Assembly (NCBI RefSeq): GCF_003182255.1
Contig: NZ_QGTQ01000025.1
Location: 1 to 64,000 of the forward strand
Source: Paenibacillus cellulosilyticus
GTDB taxonomy: Bacteria; Bacillota; Bacilli; Paenibacillales; Paenibacillaceae
Length of the DNA: 64,000 nt
Reading direction: 5' to 3'
Of this stretch, positions 17,674-26,434 are shown in pieces (position 1 is the first letter of the stretch; each line of letters starts with the position of its first letter). The translations under genes were made by a program, and so were the position numbers. The notes beneath the pieces are model-generated. The model did no database searches and was not told the DNA's origin. It saw only the letters and a program-made list of their open reading frames with translations.

Positions 17674-18338
17674 GCATGAATCTTGATTCTCTGCTAGGGT
17701 CGGGCGCAAACCATGAGCATGATCGCATCTACGGCGTCATGATTGCGTTAGTGACGAACAATCAGGACCCGGAAGGATTGGCAAGGGTAAAGCTGACTTA
17801 TCCATGGCGGGGCGGAAGCGACGGCGCTTCCGATGAGAGCCATTGGGCACGCATGGCAGTGCCCAATGGCGGCAAGGAGCGGGGCATGTACTTCCTGCCG
17901 GAGGTTGGCGACGAGGTGCTCGTTGCATTCGAGCATGGCGACATCAACCACCCGTATGTGCTCGGGTCGCTGTGGAACGGCAAGGATAAACCGCCTGGCA
18001 GCAACGATGATGGCAATAACAACAAACGAATCATCAAGTCGCGCAGCGGACATGAAATTGTGCTTGATGATACCGACGGCAAAGAAAACGTGACGATTAC
18101 GAGCAAAGACGGCCAAACGATCAAGCTGGCAGACGGATCCGATGGACCTGCCGTTCAGATCACCGATGCGAACGATAATTCGATCGTCATCGACGGGAAG
18201 AGCAACGCCATCACGGTGACAAGCACGCAGAAGGTGGTCATCAAGTCCAGCATCATCGAGATGACAGCGGATGCTTCGATGACGCTCAAATCGAGTGGGC
18301 CTTTGAAGATACAAGGCGCAATCGTACAAATCAATTAA
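17670..18338 (+). CDS. Spike protein, phage baseplate assembly V/gp5 OB-fold and beta-needle
   Basis: 222 residues. The N-terminal OB fold shows IALVTNNQDPEGLARVKLTYPW, ARMAVPNGGKERGMYFLPEVGDEVLVAFEHGD and HPYVLGSLWN, the standard gpV/VgrG signature. The C-terminal half (GHEIVLDDTDGKENVTITS..., then KVVIKSSIIEMTADASMTLK) is a repeating beta-strand pattern fit for the trimeric beta-helix needle. It is coupled to the hub gene by an ATGA overlap and followed by the PAAR gene. Confidence 0.92.
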   Translation: MSMNLDSLLGSGANHEHDRIYGVMIALVTNNQDPEGLARVKLTYPWRGGSDGASDESHWARMAVPNGGKERGMYFLPEVGDEVLVAFEHGDINHPYVLGSLWNGKDKPPGSNDDGNNNKRIIKSRSGHEIVLDDTDGKENVTITSKDGQTIKLADGSDGPAVQITDANDNSIVIDGKSNAITVTSTQKVVIKSSIIEMTADASMTLKSSGPLKIQGAIVQIN

Positions 18339-18391
18339 TAGAGGTTGCTTCGACGCCGAATATAGCAAACAGACGAAGGAGGCTGACGCCT

Positions 18392-18685
18392 ATGCCGCCT
18401 GCGGCAAGAATGGGCGATCCGACCAGCCACGGCTTACCGCTAAGCCCTGGTCCGGGCAGCGCGAACGTGCTGATCGGCGGCAAGCCTGCCTGGCGGGCGG
18501 GCTCTGATCTGCATATGTGTTTGCCGGCGCCGCCGCCGCCGCATGGCGCGGGCGTTGTGAGTATGGGAAGCACAACCGTGCTCATTAACGGCTTGCCAGC
18601 TGTTCGTATGGGCGACAGTGTGATGGAGCCGGGAGGCGGACCAAACGCCATTATTATGGGCGAGCCAACGGTCATAATCGGGTGA
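18392..18685 (+). CDS. PAAR-domain spike tip protein (Afp10/Pvc10-like)
   Basis: 97 residues. MPPAARMGDPTSHG, a glycine-rich repeat of VLIGGKPAW / VLINGLPAVRMGD, Cys and His residues able to hold a metal (HMCLPAPPPPHG) and the closing GEPTVIIG define a PAAR tip. It sharpens the needle and can carry fused effectors; none is fused here. AAGGAGG lies nine bases before the ATG. Confidence 0.93.
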   Translation: MPPAARMGDPTSHGLPLSPGPGSANVLIGGKPAWRAGSDLHMCLPAPPPPHGAGVVSMGSTTVLINGLPAVRMGDSVMEPGGGPNAIIMGEPTVIIG

Positions 18686-18703
18686 AGGCGGTGAGCAGAC
18701 GCG

Positions 18704-19099
18704 ATGGCTAATTCATTTCTGGGGAAGGGATGGAAGTTCCCTGTTTCTCTGGAGCCGAGCAATGGAACGTTCGCGTTATCCGCAGACGAGACGGACATTC
18801 GGGAAGCGATCCGAATCATTCTGTTCACGGCCAAAGGCGAGCGTGTCATGCGCCCGGATTTCGGCTGCGGTATACACGATTATGTATTCGAGACGATGGG
18901 CGTAGCGACTGCCGCCCGAATGGAGGCAAGCGTGCGCGATGCGCTTATGCGCTGGGAGCCAAGGATCGAGACATTGTCGGTTGATGTGCAGCCGGAGCGC
19001 AGCACGGCCGGCAAGCTGATGATTACGATCCGTTATCGGGTCCGCTCGACGAACAATGAATTCAATCTAGTCTATCCGTTTTATTTGCGCGAAGGATAA
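18704..19099 (+). CDS. gp25-like baseplate wedge protein (Afp9/Pvc9-like)
   Basis: 131 residues with the gp25/lysozyme-like baseplate signature: FLGKGWKFPV, ADETDIREAIRIILFTAKGERVMRPDFGCGI and LMRWEPRIETLSVDV. Structural in contractile systems; it connects sheath and wedge. The order PAAR then gp25 then gp6-like is swapped relative to Afp9-Afp10. Confidence 0.94.
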   Translation: MANSFLGKGWKFPVSLEPSNGTFALSADETDIREAIRIILFTAKGERVMRPDFGCGIHDYVFETMGVATAARMEASVRDALMRWEPRIETLSVDVQPERSTAGKLMITIRYRVRSTNNEFNLVYPFYLREG

Positions 19100-19117
19100 T
19101 GGGAGGATGGTGGAACG

Positions 19118-22100
19118 ATGCGCGCCCCGCTCATTGACGGACGGGATGTCGGCCGGATTATCGAGCAGTTGCTGGAGCTGGCACCGTACTATGTGCCGGA
19201 ATGGAATGCGCTGAGCGAGCATGATCCTGCCGCCGCTGTTATTCGTATATTTGCCGGTCAATACGTGGATACCTTGGATCGGTTGAATCGGGTGCCGGAT
19301 AAAAATTTAATGACTTACCTCAGCAAGCTTGGCGTCTCGCTGCTGCCTGCGACGCCAGCCCGCGTGCCAGTCACATTCCGTCTTAGCGCAGGGCTGAAGG
19401 AGCCGGTACTAATTCCGGCTCGAACGCAGACGGCTGCCCCGCCATCCGATGGCGGCAAGCCGATCGTCTTCGAGACGACGCGGCCGATGCTGGCAACGCC
19501 GGCCCGTATTACAGAGATGCTGAGCGCAACGGCAGGCGCAGACGGCATCTATGCTGCTCCTCCAGGAATGGCGGAACAGCTGCCAACACCTTTCTGGGCG
19601 GTGATCGGTTCACCGGTGCGAAGTGGTGACACGCAGTTGTTCGTGGACAGTGCGAAAGGGCTTCAGCCAGGCGATCTGCTGGATCTCGGCGGTATGGAAT
19701 ACGCTGAAGTGCTGCGAGCTAAGGACAATGTCATTGCACTGGCTTCGCCGCTTGTCCTGTCCTATGCTGCAGGAACGGAAGTTAACCGGGTTACCGCCTT
19801 CAAGCTGTTCATGGGACTGAACAAGCAGGACAGCTATGTGTACATTGCGGAGAATGATCTGCTCCAGTGCAGCGCGCTTTCCACCATTAAACTACTGCAC
19901 GAAACGTTGAATGAACAGGGCGGGTCGGCTGTTACCGATGAGAGCGATCGGACACAGTGGCAGTATTGGGACGGTGCTTGGATCAATCTTCAGCATACGG
20001 CCGGGGGCCTTCGGCCTGCACCTGGTTCGAGGATGCTCGGCTCTACGGAGGTGAATGGCCAGCGGAATCGGTGGCTGCGTGGTCGCATCCCGACAGGGGC
20101 GGACTACACCGGCCGGTGGCGTATTGCCGTTCAGGGCGATATCGGTGCGCCTGACCTGATGTTCAGCAATAACAATCCAGTTGGACCGCTCGATAAGGAG
20201 GAAGGTTTCTATTTGTTTGGCGAAAGCCCGCGCACGGGTGACACGCTGTATATCGCCAGTGCAGAGGCGTTATCGAAGCAGGGAGGCCTTGTTACGTTGT
20301 CCTTCATGATAGGCAACGCGGAGGAGGCGCTTCGACTGCTTGCGGCTGCGAAGGAATTGGAGGGAGAAGACGCAGAGGCTGCCTTCGCGACACTATTCAC
20401 GGATGAGGTGTCTTGGGAGTATTGGAACGGTGGGGGCTGGCTCCGCTTGAACCGCCGAGACATCGCTTACGATAGCAAGAATGACATGGTTCAAATTCAA
20501 TTCGACGTTGGCATAGATGCAGCGTCTCTTGCGGTTCAAGGGCAGGAGAGCTATTGGATTCGGTGCAGACTGATGAAGCTCGATCCTTCCGGCAAGCTGG
20601 AGGTGACGGGCAAGAAGCTGCTCATTCGCAAAGTGAACATCGCCTACCAGTCTGCTGCTCCGGCCGAGCAGGTATTGACCTATCGGAACCTTCGCTATCA
20701 AGATCGAACCGCAGGCAGCTCGACAGAAGCAGCGGAAGCGCTCGATCAGGAGCAGGCGCTTTATCTCGGTTTCGACCGTGCACCGCTTCGGGGTCCGATC
20801 AGCCTTTATTTCTCGCTGCTCGATCAGTTGTATGATCCGGACCGCCATCCGATAGTGGAATGGCAGTATTATGCGGAGAAACGAGGCGGTTCGGGTTGGG
20901 TGAAGCTGGATGCGAACGATGGAACCGACCATTTGACCCGAAGCGGGTGCGTGGAATTCGTTGGGCTGCCGGATTGGACGGAGACAGACCTATTCGGACG
21001 GTCTCGCTTCTGGCTGCGAGCGGTCGATACGACGGGGGTGTTTCAGGCGGCTGGTTCCATGGATGAGAATCGGGAGCCGGCTCCGGTTGTGCTTGGTTTG
21101 TATCGGAACACGACAATCGCGGAGCAGGTGGAGAGCTACCGCGATGAAATGGTCGGCTCCTCTCGCGGCACGCCGAATGCATTATTCACCGTATCCAAAG
21201 TGCCCGTCATTACGGAGCAATTGTACGTCGATGAGCGGGCATCGCTGACAGATCGAGAGCGGCAGCAGTTCGAGGAAGACGGCACGGTATTCATGGAGGA
21301 CAAAGACGACAAGGGCGCTGCGATACGGCTCTGGGTACGCTGGACGTCCGTTGATACGCTGTCGGGGTCAGGTGAGGGCGACCGCCACTATGTCATCGAC
21401 CGAACGACGGGCGTCATACGATTCGGTGACGGCATTCATGGCATGATTCCGCCGATCGGCACGAATAACGTTAAGCTCAATTATCAGTGCGGGGGCGGCG
21501 TTCGCGGCAATGTAGCCGCGAGTACGATTGCGATGCTGAAGTCGTCGATCGCTTATGTGGATGGCGTAACGAATCCAGTGGCGGCGGCAGGCGGCTATGA
21601 TACGGAGAATGAGGAAGCTGCGAGAGTACGTGGACCGCAGATGGTTCGTCATCGCTATCGCGCCGTTACGGCGGCGGATTATGAAAGCCTCGTCTTCGAG
21701 GCGTCGCGCGGCATTGCACGGGTACAATGTTTGCCCAACACGAATGAACGTGGCGACTATCAGCTTGGACGTGTGACACTGCTCGTCGTGCCGCAGTCTG
21801 GCGAGCAGTTGCCGCAGCCAAGTACGGAGCTTAGACGAACCATTACCGAGTATGTGCAGCAGAGGGCGGCGAATGTTGTCGCACAGCCGCAGCATATTCA
21901 CGTCAGAGGCCCCTCTTACATCGAAGTGTCCATCCGTACGACGCTCGTAACAACCAATATCGCGTATGTGCCCGATGCAGAGCGCGAAGCGCTGCGCAGG
22001 CTGAAGTCGTATCTGCACCCGCTGTCTGGCCATTCTGATCAACGGGGCTGGGCATTCGGCAGTATACCTGCTTTATCCGATCTCTATGTGCTACTAGGCA

Positions 22101-22267
22101 GCATACCTGGCCTTGAATATGTGGAGCGGCTGGAGATGACGCTGCGCGATGCGAATGGGCAGGTCGCGGTCATAACGCCGATGCAGCAAGCGGCAGTCGA
22201 TCTCTCGCCGCACATTCTGATCTACAGCGGCGATCACCATGTCGTCGTACGAAGCGCGAGCAAGTAA
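19118..22267 (+). CDS. Large baseplate protein, gp6/J-like (Afp11/Pvc11-like)
   Basis: 1049 residues. The N-terminus (DVGRIIEQLLELAPYYVPEW and YVDTLDRLNRVPDKNLMTYLSKLGVSLLPA) is typical of the putative baseplate assembly proteins of eCIS. The C-terminal third carries the Baseplate_J core: IRFGDGIHGMIPP, YQCGGGVRGNVA, RYRAVTAADYESLVFEASRGIARV and PLSGHSDQRGWAFGS. It should form the wedge ring around the hub. A gp6-like protein of this length is usual for the family. GGGAGG precedes the ATG. Confidence 0.92.
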   Translation: MRAPLIDGRDVGRIIEQLLELAPYYVPEWNALSEHDPAAAVIRIFAGQYVDTLDRLNRVPDKNLMTYLSKLGVSLLPATPARVPVTFRLSAGLKEPVLIPARTQTAAPPSDGGKPIVFETTRPMLATPARITEMLSATAGADGIYAAPPGMAEQLPTPFWAVIGSPVRSGDTQLFVDSAKGLQPGDLLDLGGMEYAEVLRAKDNVIALASPLVLSYAAGTEVNRVTAFKLFMGLNKQDSYVYIAENDLLQCSALSTIKLLHETLNEQGGSAVTDESDRTQWQYWDGAWINLQHTAGGLRPAPGSRMLGSTEVNGQRNRWLRGRIPTGADYTGRWRIAVQGDIGAPDLMFSNNNPVGPLDKEEGFYLFGESPRTGDTLYIASAEALSKQGGLVTLSFMIGNAEEALRLLAAAKELEGEDAEAAFATLFTDEVSWEYWNGGGWLRLNRRDIAYDSKNDMVQIQFDVGIDAASLAVQGQESYWIRCRLMKLDPSGKLEVTGKKLLIRKVNIAYQSAAPAEQVLTYRNLRYQDRTAGSSTEAAEALDQEQALYLGFDRAPLRGPISLYFSLLDQLYDPDRHPIVEWQYYAEKRGGSGWVKLDANDGTDHLTRSGCVEFVGLPDWTETDLFGRSRFWLRAVDTTGVFQAAGSMDENREPAPVVLGLYRNTTIAEQVESYRDEMVGSSRGTPNALFTVSKVPVITEQLYVDERASLTDRERQQFEEDGTVFMEDKDDKGAAIRLWVRWTSVDTLSGSGEGDRHYVIDRTTGVIRFGDGIHGMIPPIGTNNVKLNYQCGGGVRGNVAASTIAMLKSSIAYVDGVTNPVAAAGGYDTENEEAARVRGPQMVRHRYRAVTAADYESLVFEASRGIARVQCLPNTNERGDYQLGRVTLLVVPQSGEQLPQPSTELRRTITEYVQQRAANVVAQPQHIHVRGPSYIEVSIRTTLVTTNIAYVPDAEREALRRLKSYLHPLSGHSDQRGWAFGSIPALSDLYVLLGSIPGLEYVERLEMTLRDANGQVAVITPMQQAAVDLSPHILIYSGDHHVVVRSASK

Positions 22268-22336
22268 TACGATGCATGCCATGCGTTCAGTCTTGTGACA
22301 ATCCCTACAATTTCGTAAACCACGAGGTGCTTCAAC

Positions 22337-24298
22337 ATGCTTCCTATTCCGAATTTGGACGATAAAACGTTCGCGCAGCTCATCGAGGATGCGAAGAAGC
22401 AAATCGCCCGTTATGCTCCCGAATGGACGGACTATAATGCGCATGATCCAGGCATTACGATGCTGGAGCTGTTCGCATGGCTTGCCGAAGGTCAGCGTTA
22501 TTATCTGGATCAAGTCCGTGATGATCATATCCGCAAATATGTGAAGCTGCTAGGCACAGCTCCAGCTCCTCCCAAGCCAGCAAGAGCGGTAGTGAGGCTC
22601 TTGCCGCTGGAATCGGGTGCAAGCTCCGATTCTCCGCTTGTCGTTCCGGCGCGCACGAAGCTGCTGCTAGGCGAGATACCGTTCGAGACGGAGGAAGAAG
22701 TGACGATAACAGACGTCTCCATCGCACAGCTTATTACGCTGGACGGCTCTGCACAGATCGATCAGCTGGAATCGGCCGGCCATGACGGGATCACCTTCCA
22801 TCCATTCGGCGAAGCGGCGAAGGCAGGCAACAGCTTGTATATCGGCCTGGATCGCATGGTGCCGCAAGGCACGCTGTTGTCGATTGCTTTCCGCATGTAT
22901 GACGGCTATCCTGTACCGATTACAGATCCGGAGATCGGTGAAACGCCATTCGATGCGACGCCGCCCAATCGGCTTAGCTGGGCTTATCTGGACAACAGCG
23001 GTGCGAATCATTGGACATCGATCCAACCCGTGGTCGATCAGACATTAGATTTATCGAGGAGCGGATTTCTTACGCTGCGAATGCCGGACGATGCAGCTAT
23101 GCGGACGCATTTTCCGACGGTTGCCGAAGCCTGCTGCTGGATCAAATGCACCGTTATTAACGATGATTACGAGCTTGCGCCTCGAATCGACAGCGTCATG
23201 CTCAACACCGTTTCAATCGTGCAGCAGGAGGCGGTCGAGGACCGATACGTCGGTCGATCCATGGGGCTCGGAAACAGCCAGTTCGAGCTAGGTGACCGCG
23301 GGATCGTAGCAGACGGGCTGAGTATTGAAGTACGAGAAGCCGATGGCACATGGAAGGTATGGGATCGTGTAGACGATTTCGATGCCTCGGCACCCGGTGA
23401 CGAGCACTATGTGCTTGATAGCGGCAGCGGGCAGCTTCGATTCGGTGACGGACAGCATGGCAAAGTGCCGCCTGCTTCGAATGTCGATAGTGTTCGAGCG
23501 TCGTATCGAAAGACGTTGGCGCTGCAAGGAAGCATTACGTCCGGTGCGTCTGGCCGATTCGTCGGAAGCAGCAATGAGCTGAACGGAGCGCTTCGCATCG
23601 AGATGCTGACTGCTGCGAGCGGCGGAGCTGCGGCCGAAAGCGTCGACGAAGCGATGGCGCGCGCTGCAGCTGAGCTGAAGCATTTAACGCGCGCGGTTAC
23701 GGATGCCGATTATGAGCAGCTGGCATGCCGTGCGCCAGGCCTTCGTGTAGCGCGAGCCAAAGCGCTCATGCTCGAGGAGAATGCAGTAACTGTCGTAGCG
23801 GTGCCATACAGCGATCAGCCGAATCCGCAGCCAAGCGGCAGCTTTATGGACACGATCGCTCGCCATCTCGACCGCTATCGGCTGCTTACGACACAGGTTC
23901 GCGTAATGGCGCCTCAGTACGTGAAGGTGATGGCAAGCGTACTGGTTCGTGCCTTCAGCGGCTATGATAGCTCGGTGGTGACAGGAGCAGTTGAAGAGGC
24001 GCTGAACCGTTATTTGCATCCGCTGGAAGGCGGGCCGCATGGCAGCGGATGGCCTTTTGGCCGAACGGTTTATCTCTCGGAGCTGTATGCCTTGGTAGAT
24101 GGGGTGACAGGCGTAGACAACGTGCGGCGTCTCCAGCTGTTCTTGATAAGCGGCAGCGGTCAATTGGATGAGCAGGGCAATTTGACGATTGCAGCTAACG
24201 CACTTGTTTACGCTGACCGGCACGAGATCGAAATTGAACTGCCATGGTCGGGTCGACTGACGGAGGAAGGAGCCTTCTATGCCCGTTTTGGATCGTAG
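22337..24298 (+). CDS. Second baseplate J-like protein (Afp12/gp7 position)
   Basis: 653 residues, related to the previous protein: the N-terminal YAPEWTDYNAHDPGITMLELFAWLAEG and the late IRFGDG-like LRFGDGQHGKVPP, AVTDADYEQLA and HPLEGGPHGSGWPFGRTVYLSELY. It sits where Afp12/Pvc12 lies, but carries the J-type core, so this baseplate seems to pair two J-like wedge proteins. The next gene starts 20 bases before its stop, indicating coupling. Confidence 0.88.
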   Translation: MLPIPNLDDKTFAQLIEDAKKQIARYAPEWTDYNAHDPGITMLELFAWLAEGQRYYLDQVRDDHIRKYVKLLGTAPAPPKPARAVVRLLPLESGASSDSPLVVPARTKLLLGEIPFETEEEVTITDVSIAQLITLDGSAQIDQLESAGHDGITFHPFGEAAKAGNSLYIGLDRMVPQGTLLSIAFRMYDGYPVPITDPEIGETPFDATPPNRLSWAYLDNSGANHWTSIQPVVDQTLDLSRSGFLTLRMPDDAAMRTHFPTVAEACCWIKCTVINDDYELAPRIDSVMLNTVSIVQQEAVEDRYVGRSMGLGNSQFELGDRGIVADGLSIEVREADGTWKVWDRVDDFDASAPGDEHYVLDSGSGQLRFGDGQHGKVPPASNVDSVRASYRKTLALQGSITSGASGRFVGSSNELNGALRIEMLTAASGGAAAESVDEAMARAAAELKHLTRAVTDADYEQLACRAPGLRVARAKALMLEENAVTVVAVPYSDQPNPQPSGSFMDTIARHLDRYRLLTTQVRVMAPQYVKVMASVLVRAFSGYDSSVVTGAVEEALNRYLHPLEGGPHGSGWPFGRTVYLSELYALVDGVTGVDNVRRLQLFLISGSGQLDEQGNLTIAANALVYADRHEIEIELPWSGRLTEEGAFYARFGS

Positions 24299-26330
24299 CG
24301 AATTTCATTATCATGTCATCCGATCGTTGCCGACCTGGCAGGAAGGGCTGCTGCATCAGTTGGAGCTCGATGAGCAAGGCATTCGGATTCAAATGGCCAA
24401 TGACTACCGAGCGGATGCGCCGATCCGATTAGCAGAGCTTCTGCCTGCTGGAGCTGTCGTAGCCGACGTCGCCGAAGGACCCAATGGCATGCTGCTGCTC
24501 TTCGATAAGACATCTGCGAAGGTGTATGCCTTCAACCCAATGACGATGCGGCTCGATCGTCCGGGCGGCATTGTGTATGCATTGAACGAAGCCGTTGCTA
24601 TGGCGTACAGCTCGGGAATTGTCTATCTGCTGGAACGGACATCTACGGAGGTTTTACAAGCTGCAGCTTACTCCGCTATCACGGGTCAGCCGCTATGGAG
24701 CACGGATGTACCCGTCGTTATCGATGGCGAAATGCCGCTTGTTGATTTTCTCCCATGCGATATTACAGCCGATAGCAGCGGTTACTGCTATGTGACTTTG
24801 ACGCATACCGTACAAGCGGCACGCTTCGACCAAGGCGGCCGATTCGTCGACTGGATTGCTCCGCCGCAGCAACTAGCAGAGCAAGCAGGGGGGCGCCAGA
24901 CAGCGGCAATCGGAAGCGACAGCACGCTGTATGTGGTCGATACCGATAGGAAGCAGCTCTACATCTACCCGCAGCATGGCGTGGGAGAGCCGCAGCAGGT
25001 CGAGCTTGGGCCGCTCACAGCGCCCCGTTCGATCGCCGTCGATAACTTAAACGTTCTCTATATCGGACAGGATTCGATCATTCAGCTGTTTAATGCGGAA
25101 GGCACGTATATTGGCCCTTTGACCGCTTACAGCGGTGCTGCTGATCGGATTGTGTTCAGCGGAAGCAGCATGTTTCTATTCGATCGGACCTTGCAATCGG
25201 TTGCTTATTTGCGACGGGAACCGGCGCTGTTTCGCGAGAGCGGTTCGCCGATTTCGAAGGGCGAATACATCTCGCGCAGCATCGACTGTACGGAGGAAGG
25301 ACTGCGCTGGCATAAGCTGCAGCTGGATCGCACGATTCCGGACAACACGCTCATCCGCGTCTCTTATTTGATCGCTGATTCCACCACGTTCCGTATCGAT
25401 GGCAGCAATCAGAATCTGGACGATTATTTGAAGAAGCCAGGCGTGAGGTCCTCGGACAAAATCGCTGCGCTGTCGCTTCTCCCTTGGTCAGAGACGTCGA
25501 TCAATCCGCGCGATATGCTTATCCGCGGTGAGGCGGGCCGTTATTTATGGGTTCGTATTCAGCTGTATGGCAGCGATAAACAGTCTCCTGTCATTGCAGG
25601 CATTCGGGCACATTTTCCAAGGTTGTCGTACTTGCGGTATTTGCCCGCCGTTTATCAGGAAGATCCGGCGAGCAAAGATTTGCTCGAGCGGTTTCTGTCG
25701 ATGTTCGAGACGTTTCTGTCCGAGCTGGATGGGCAGATCGAGACGTCGCCGCGTTGGCTGGATGTCGATGCCGTTAACGCTGAATACATGCGCTGGCTGG
25801 CGACGTGGATTGGCGTTCTCACAGACCAAGGCTGGACGGAATCGAAGATGCGGCGGCTGATTAAAGGAATGCCGGACATTCACCGCAAGCGGGGAACGAA
25901 GGAAGGCATGGAGCGGCTGCTGGAGCTGTATACGAATGAGCGGCCGATTATATTCGAGAGCTGCAAGGTTCGCAGCATCGAGGAATCGGAGGCGAAGAAT
26001 GCGTATGCCGCGCTGTTCGGCGATGATCCTTACCGGTTCTCCGTGCTGCTGAAGCCGAGGCAGATCGCCGGGTCGGCGGAGCTGGCGACAGTGAAGCGCA
26101 TGATCGCAAGCGATCAGCCGGCGCATACAGGCGCAGACGTAGTCTGGCTGCAGCCGTGGATTTATTTAGGCGGTCACACTTATCTGGAAGTAAACACGTA
26201 TCTAACGAAGCCGCTATCGCTGCTGTATGACGATTCGGTCATGCAGCGGGACTCGATGCTAGAGGACGGCACGCCGTTCGGTCAGCTCGATGTCCGTTCC
26301 GGTCTTGGGGCGGATACGCGACTGTTATAG
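24279..26330 (+). CDS. Beta-propeller protein fused to a phage tail protein I-like domain
   Basis: 683 residues. Residues about 50-330 read as NHL/SMP-type propeller blades (AVADVAEGPNGMLLLFDKTSAKVYAFN, LYVVDTDRKQLYIYPQ, PRSIAVDNLNVLYIGQ). Residues about 445-600 match P2 gpI-type tail proteins (YLRYLPAVYQEDPASKDLLERFLSMFE, VNAEYMRWLATWIG, LIKGMPDIHRKRGTKEGMERL). It probably sits at the baseplate edge and holds the fibre. The gene overlaps the J-like gene by 20 bp. Confidence 0.87.
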   Translation: MPVLDRSEFHYHVIRSLPTWQEGLLHQLELDEQGIRIQMANDYRADAPIRLAELLPAGAVVADVAEGPNGMLLLFDKTSAKVYAFNPMTMRLDRPGGIVYALNEAVAMAYSSGIVYLLERTSTEVLQAAAYSAITGQPLWSTDVPVVIDGEMPLVDFLPCDITADSSGYCYVTLTHTVQAARFDQGGRFVDWIAPPQQLAEQAGGRQTAAIGSDSTLYVVDTDRKQLYIYPQHGVGEPQQVELGPLTAPRSIAVDNLNVLYIGQDSIIQLFNAEGTYIGPLTAYSGAADRIVFSGSSMFLFDRTLQSVAYLRREPALFRESGSPISKGEYISRSIDCTEEGLRWHKLQLDRTIPDNTLIRVSYLIADSTTFRIDGSNQNLDDYLKKPGVRSSDKIAALSLLPWSETSINPRDMLIRGEAGRYLWVRIQLYGSDKQSPVIAGIRAHFPRLSYLRYLPAVYQEDPASKDLLERFLSMFETFLSELDGQIETSPRWLDVDAVNAEYMRWLATWIGVLTDQGWTESKMRRLIKGMPDIHRKRGTKEGMERLLELYTNERPIIFESCKVRSIEESEAKNAYAALFGDDPYRFSVLLKPRQIAGSAELATVKRMIASDQPAHTGADVVWLQPWIYLGGHTYLEVNTYLTKPLSLLYDDSVMQRDSMLEDGTPFGQLDVRSGLGADTRLL

Positions 26331-26434
26331 AGTCCGCTTCTGATCACGGAAGAGAACCGAACTTTGCGAACTCGAACGTTTAGAGGCAGAGGCATGCACA
26401 TAAAGCGAGCAATCTCATGTAGGGGGTTAATGCT

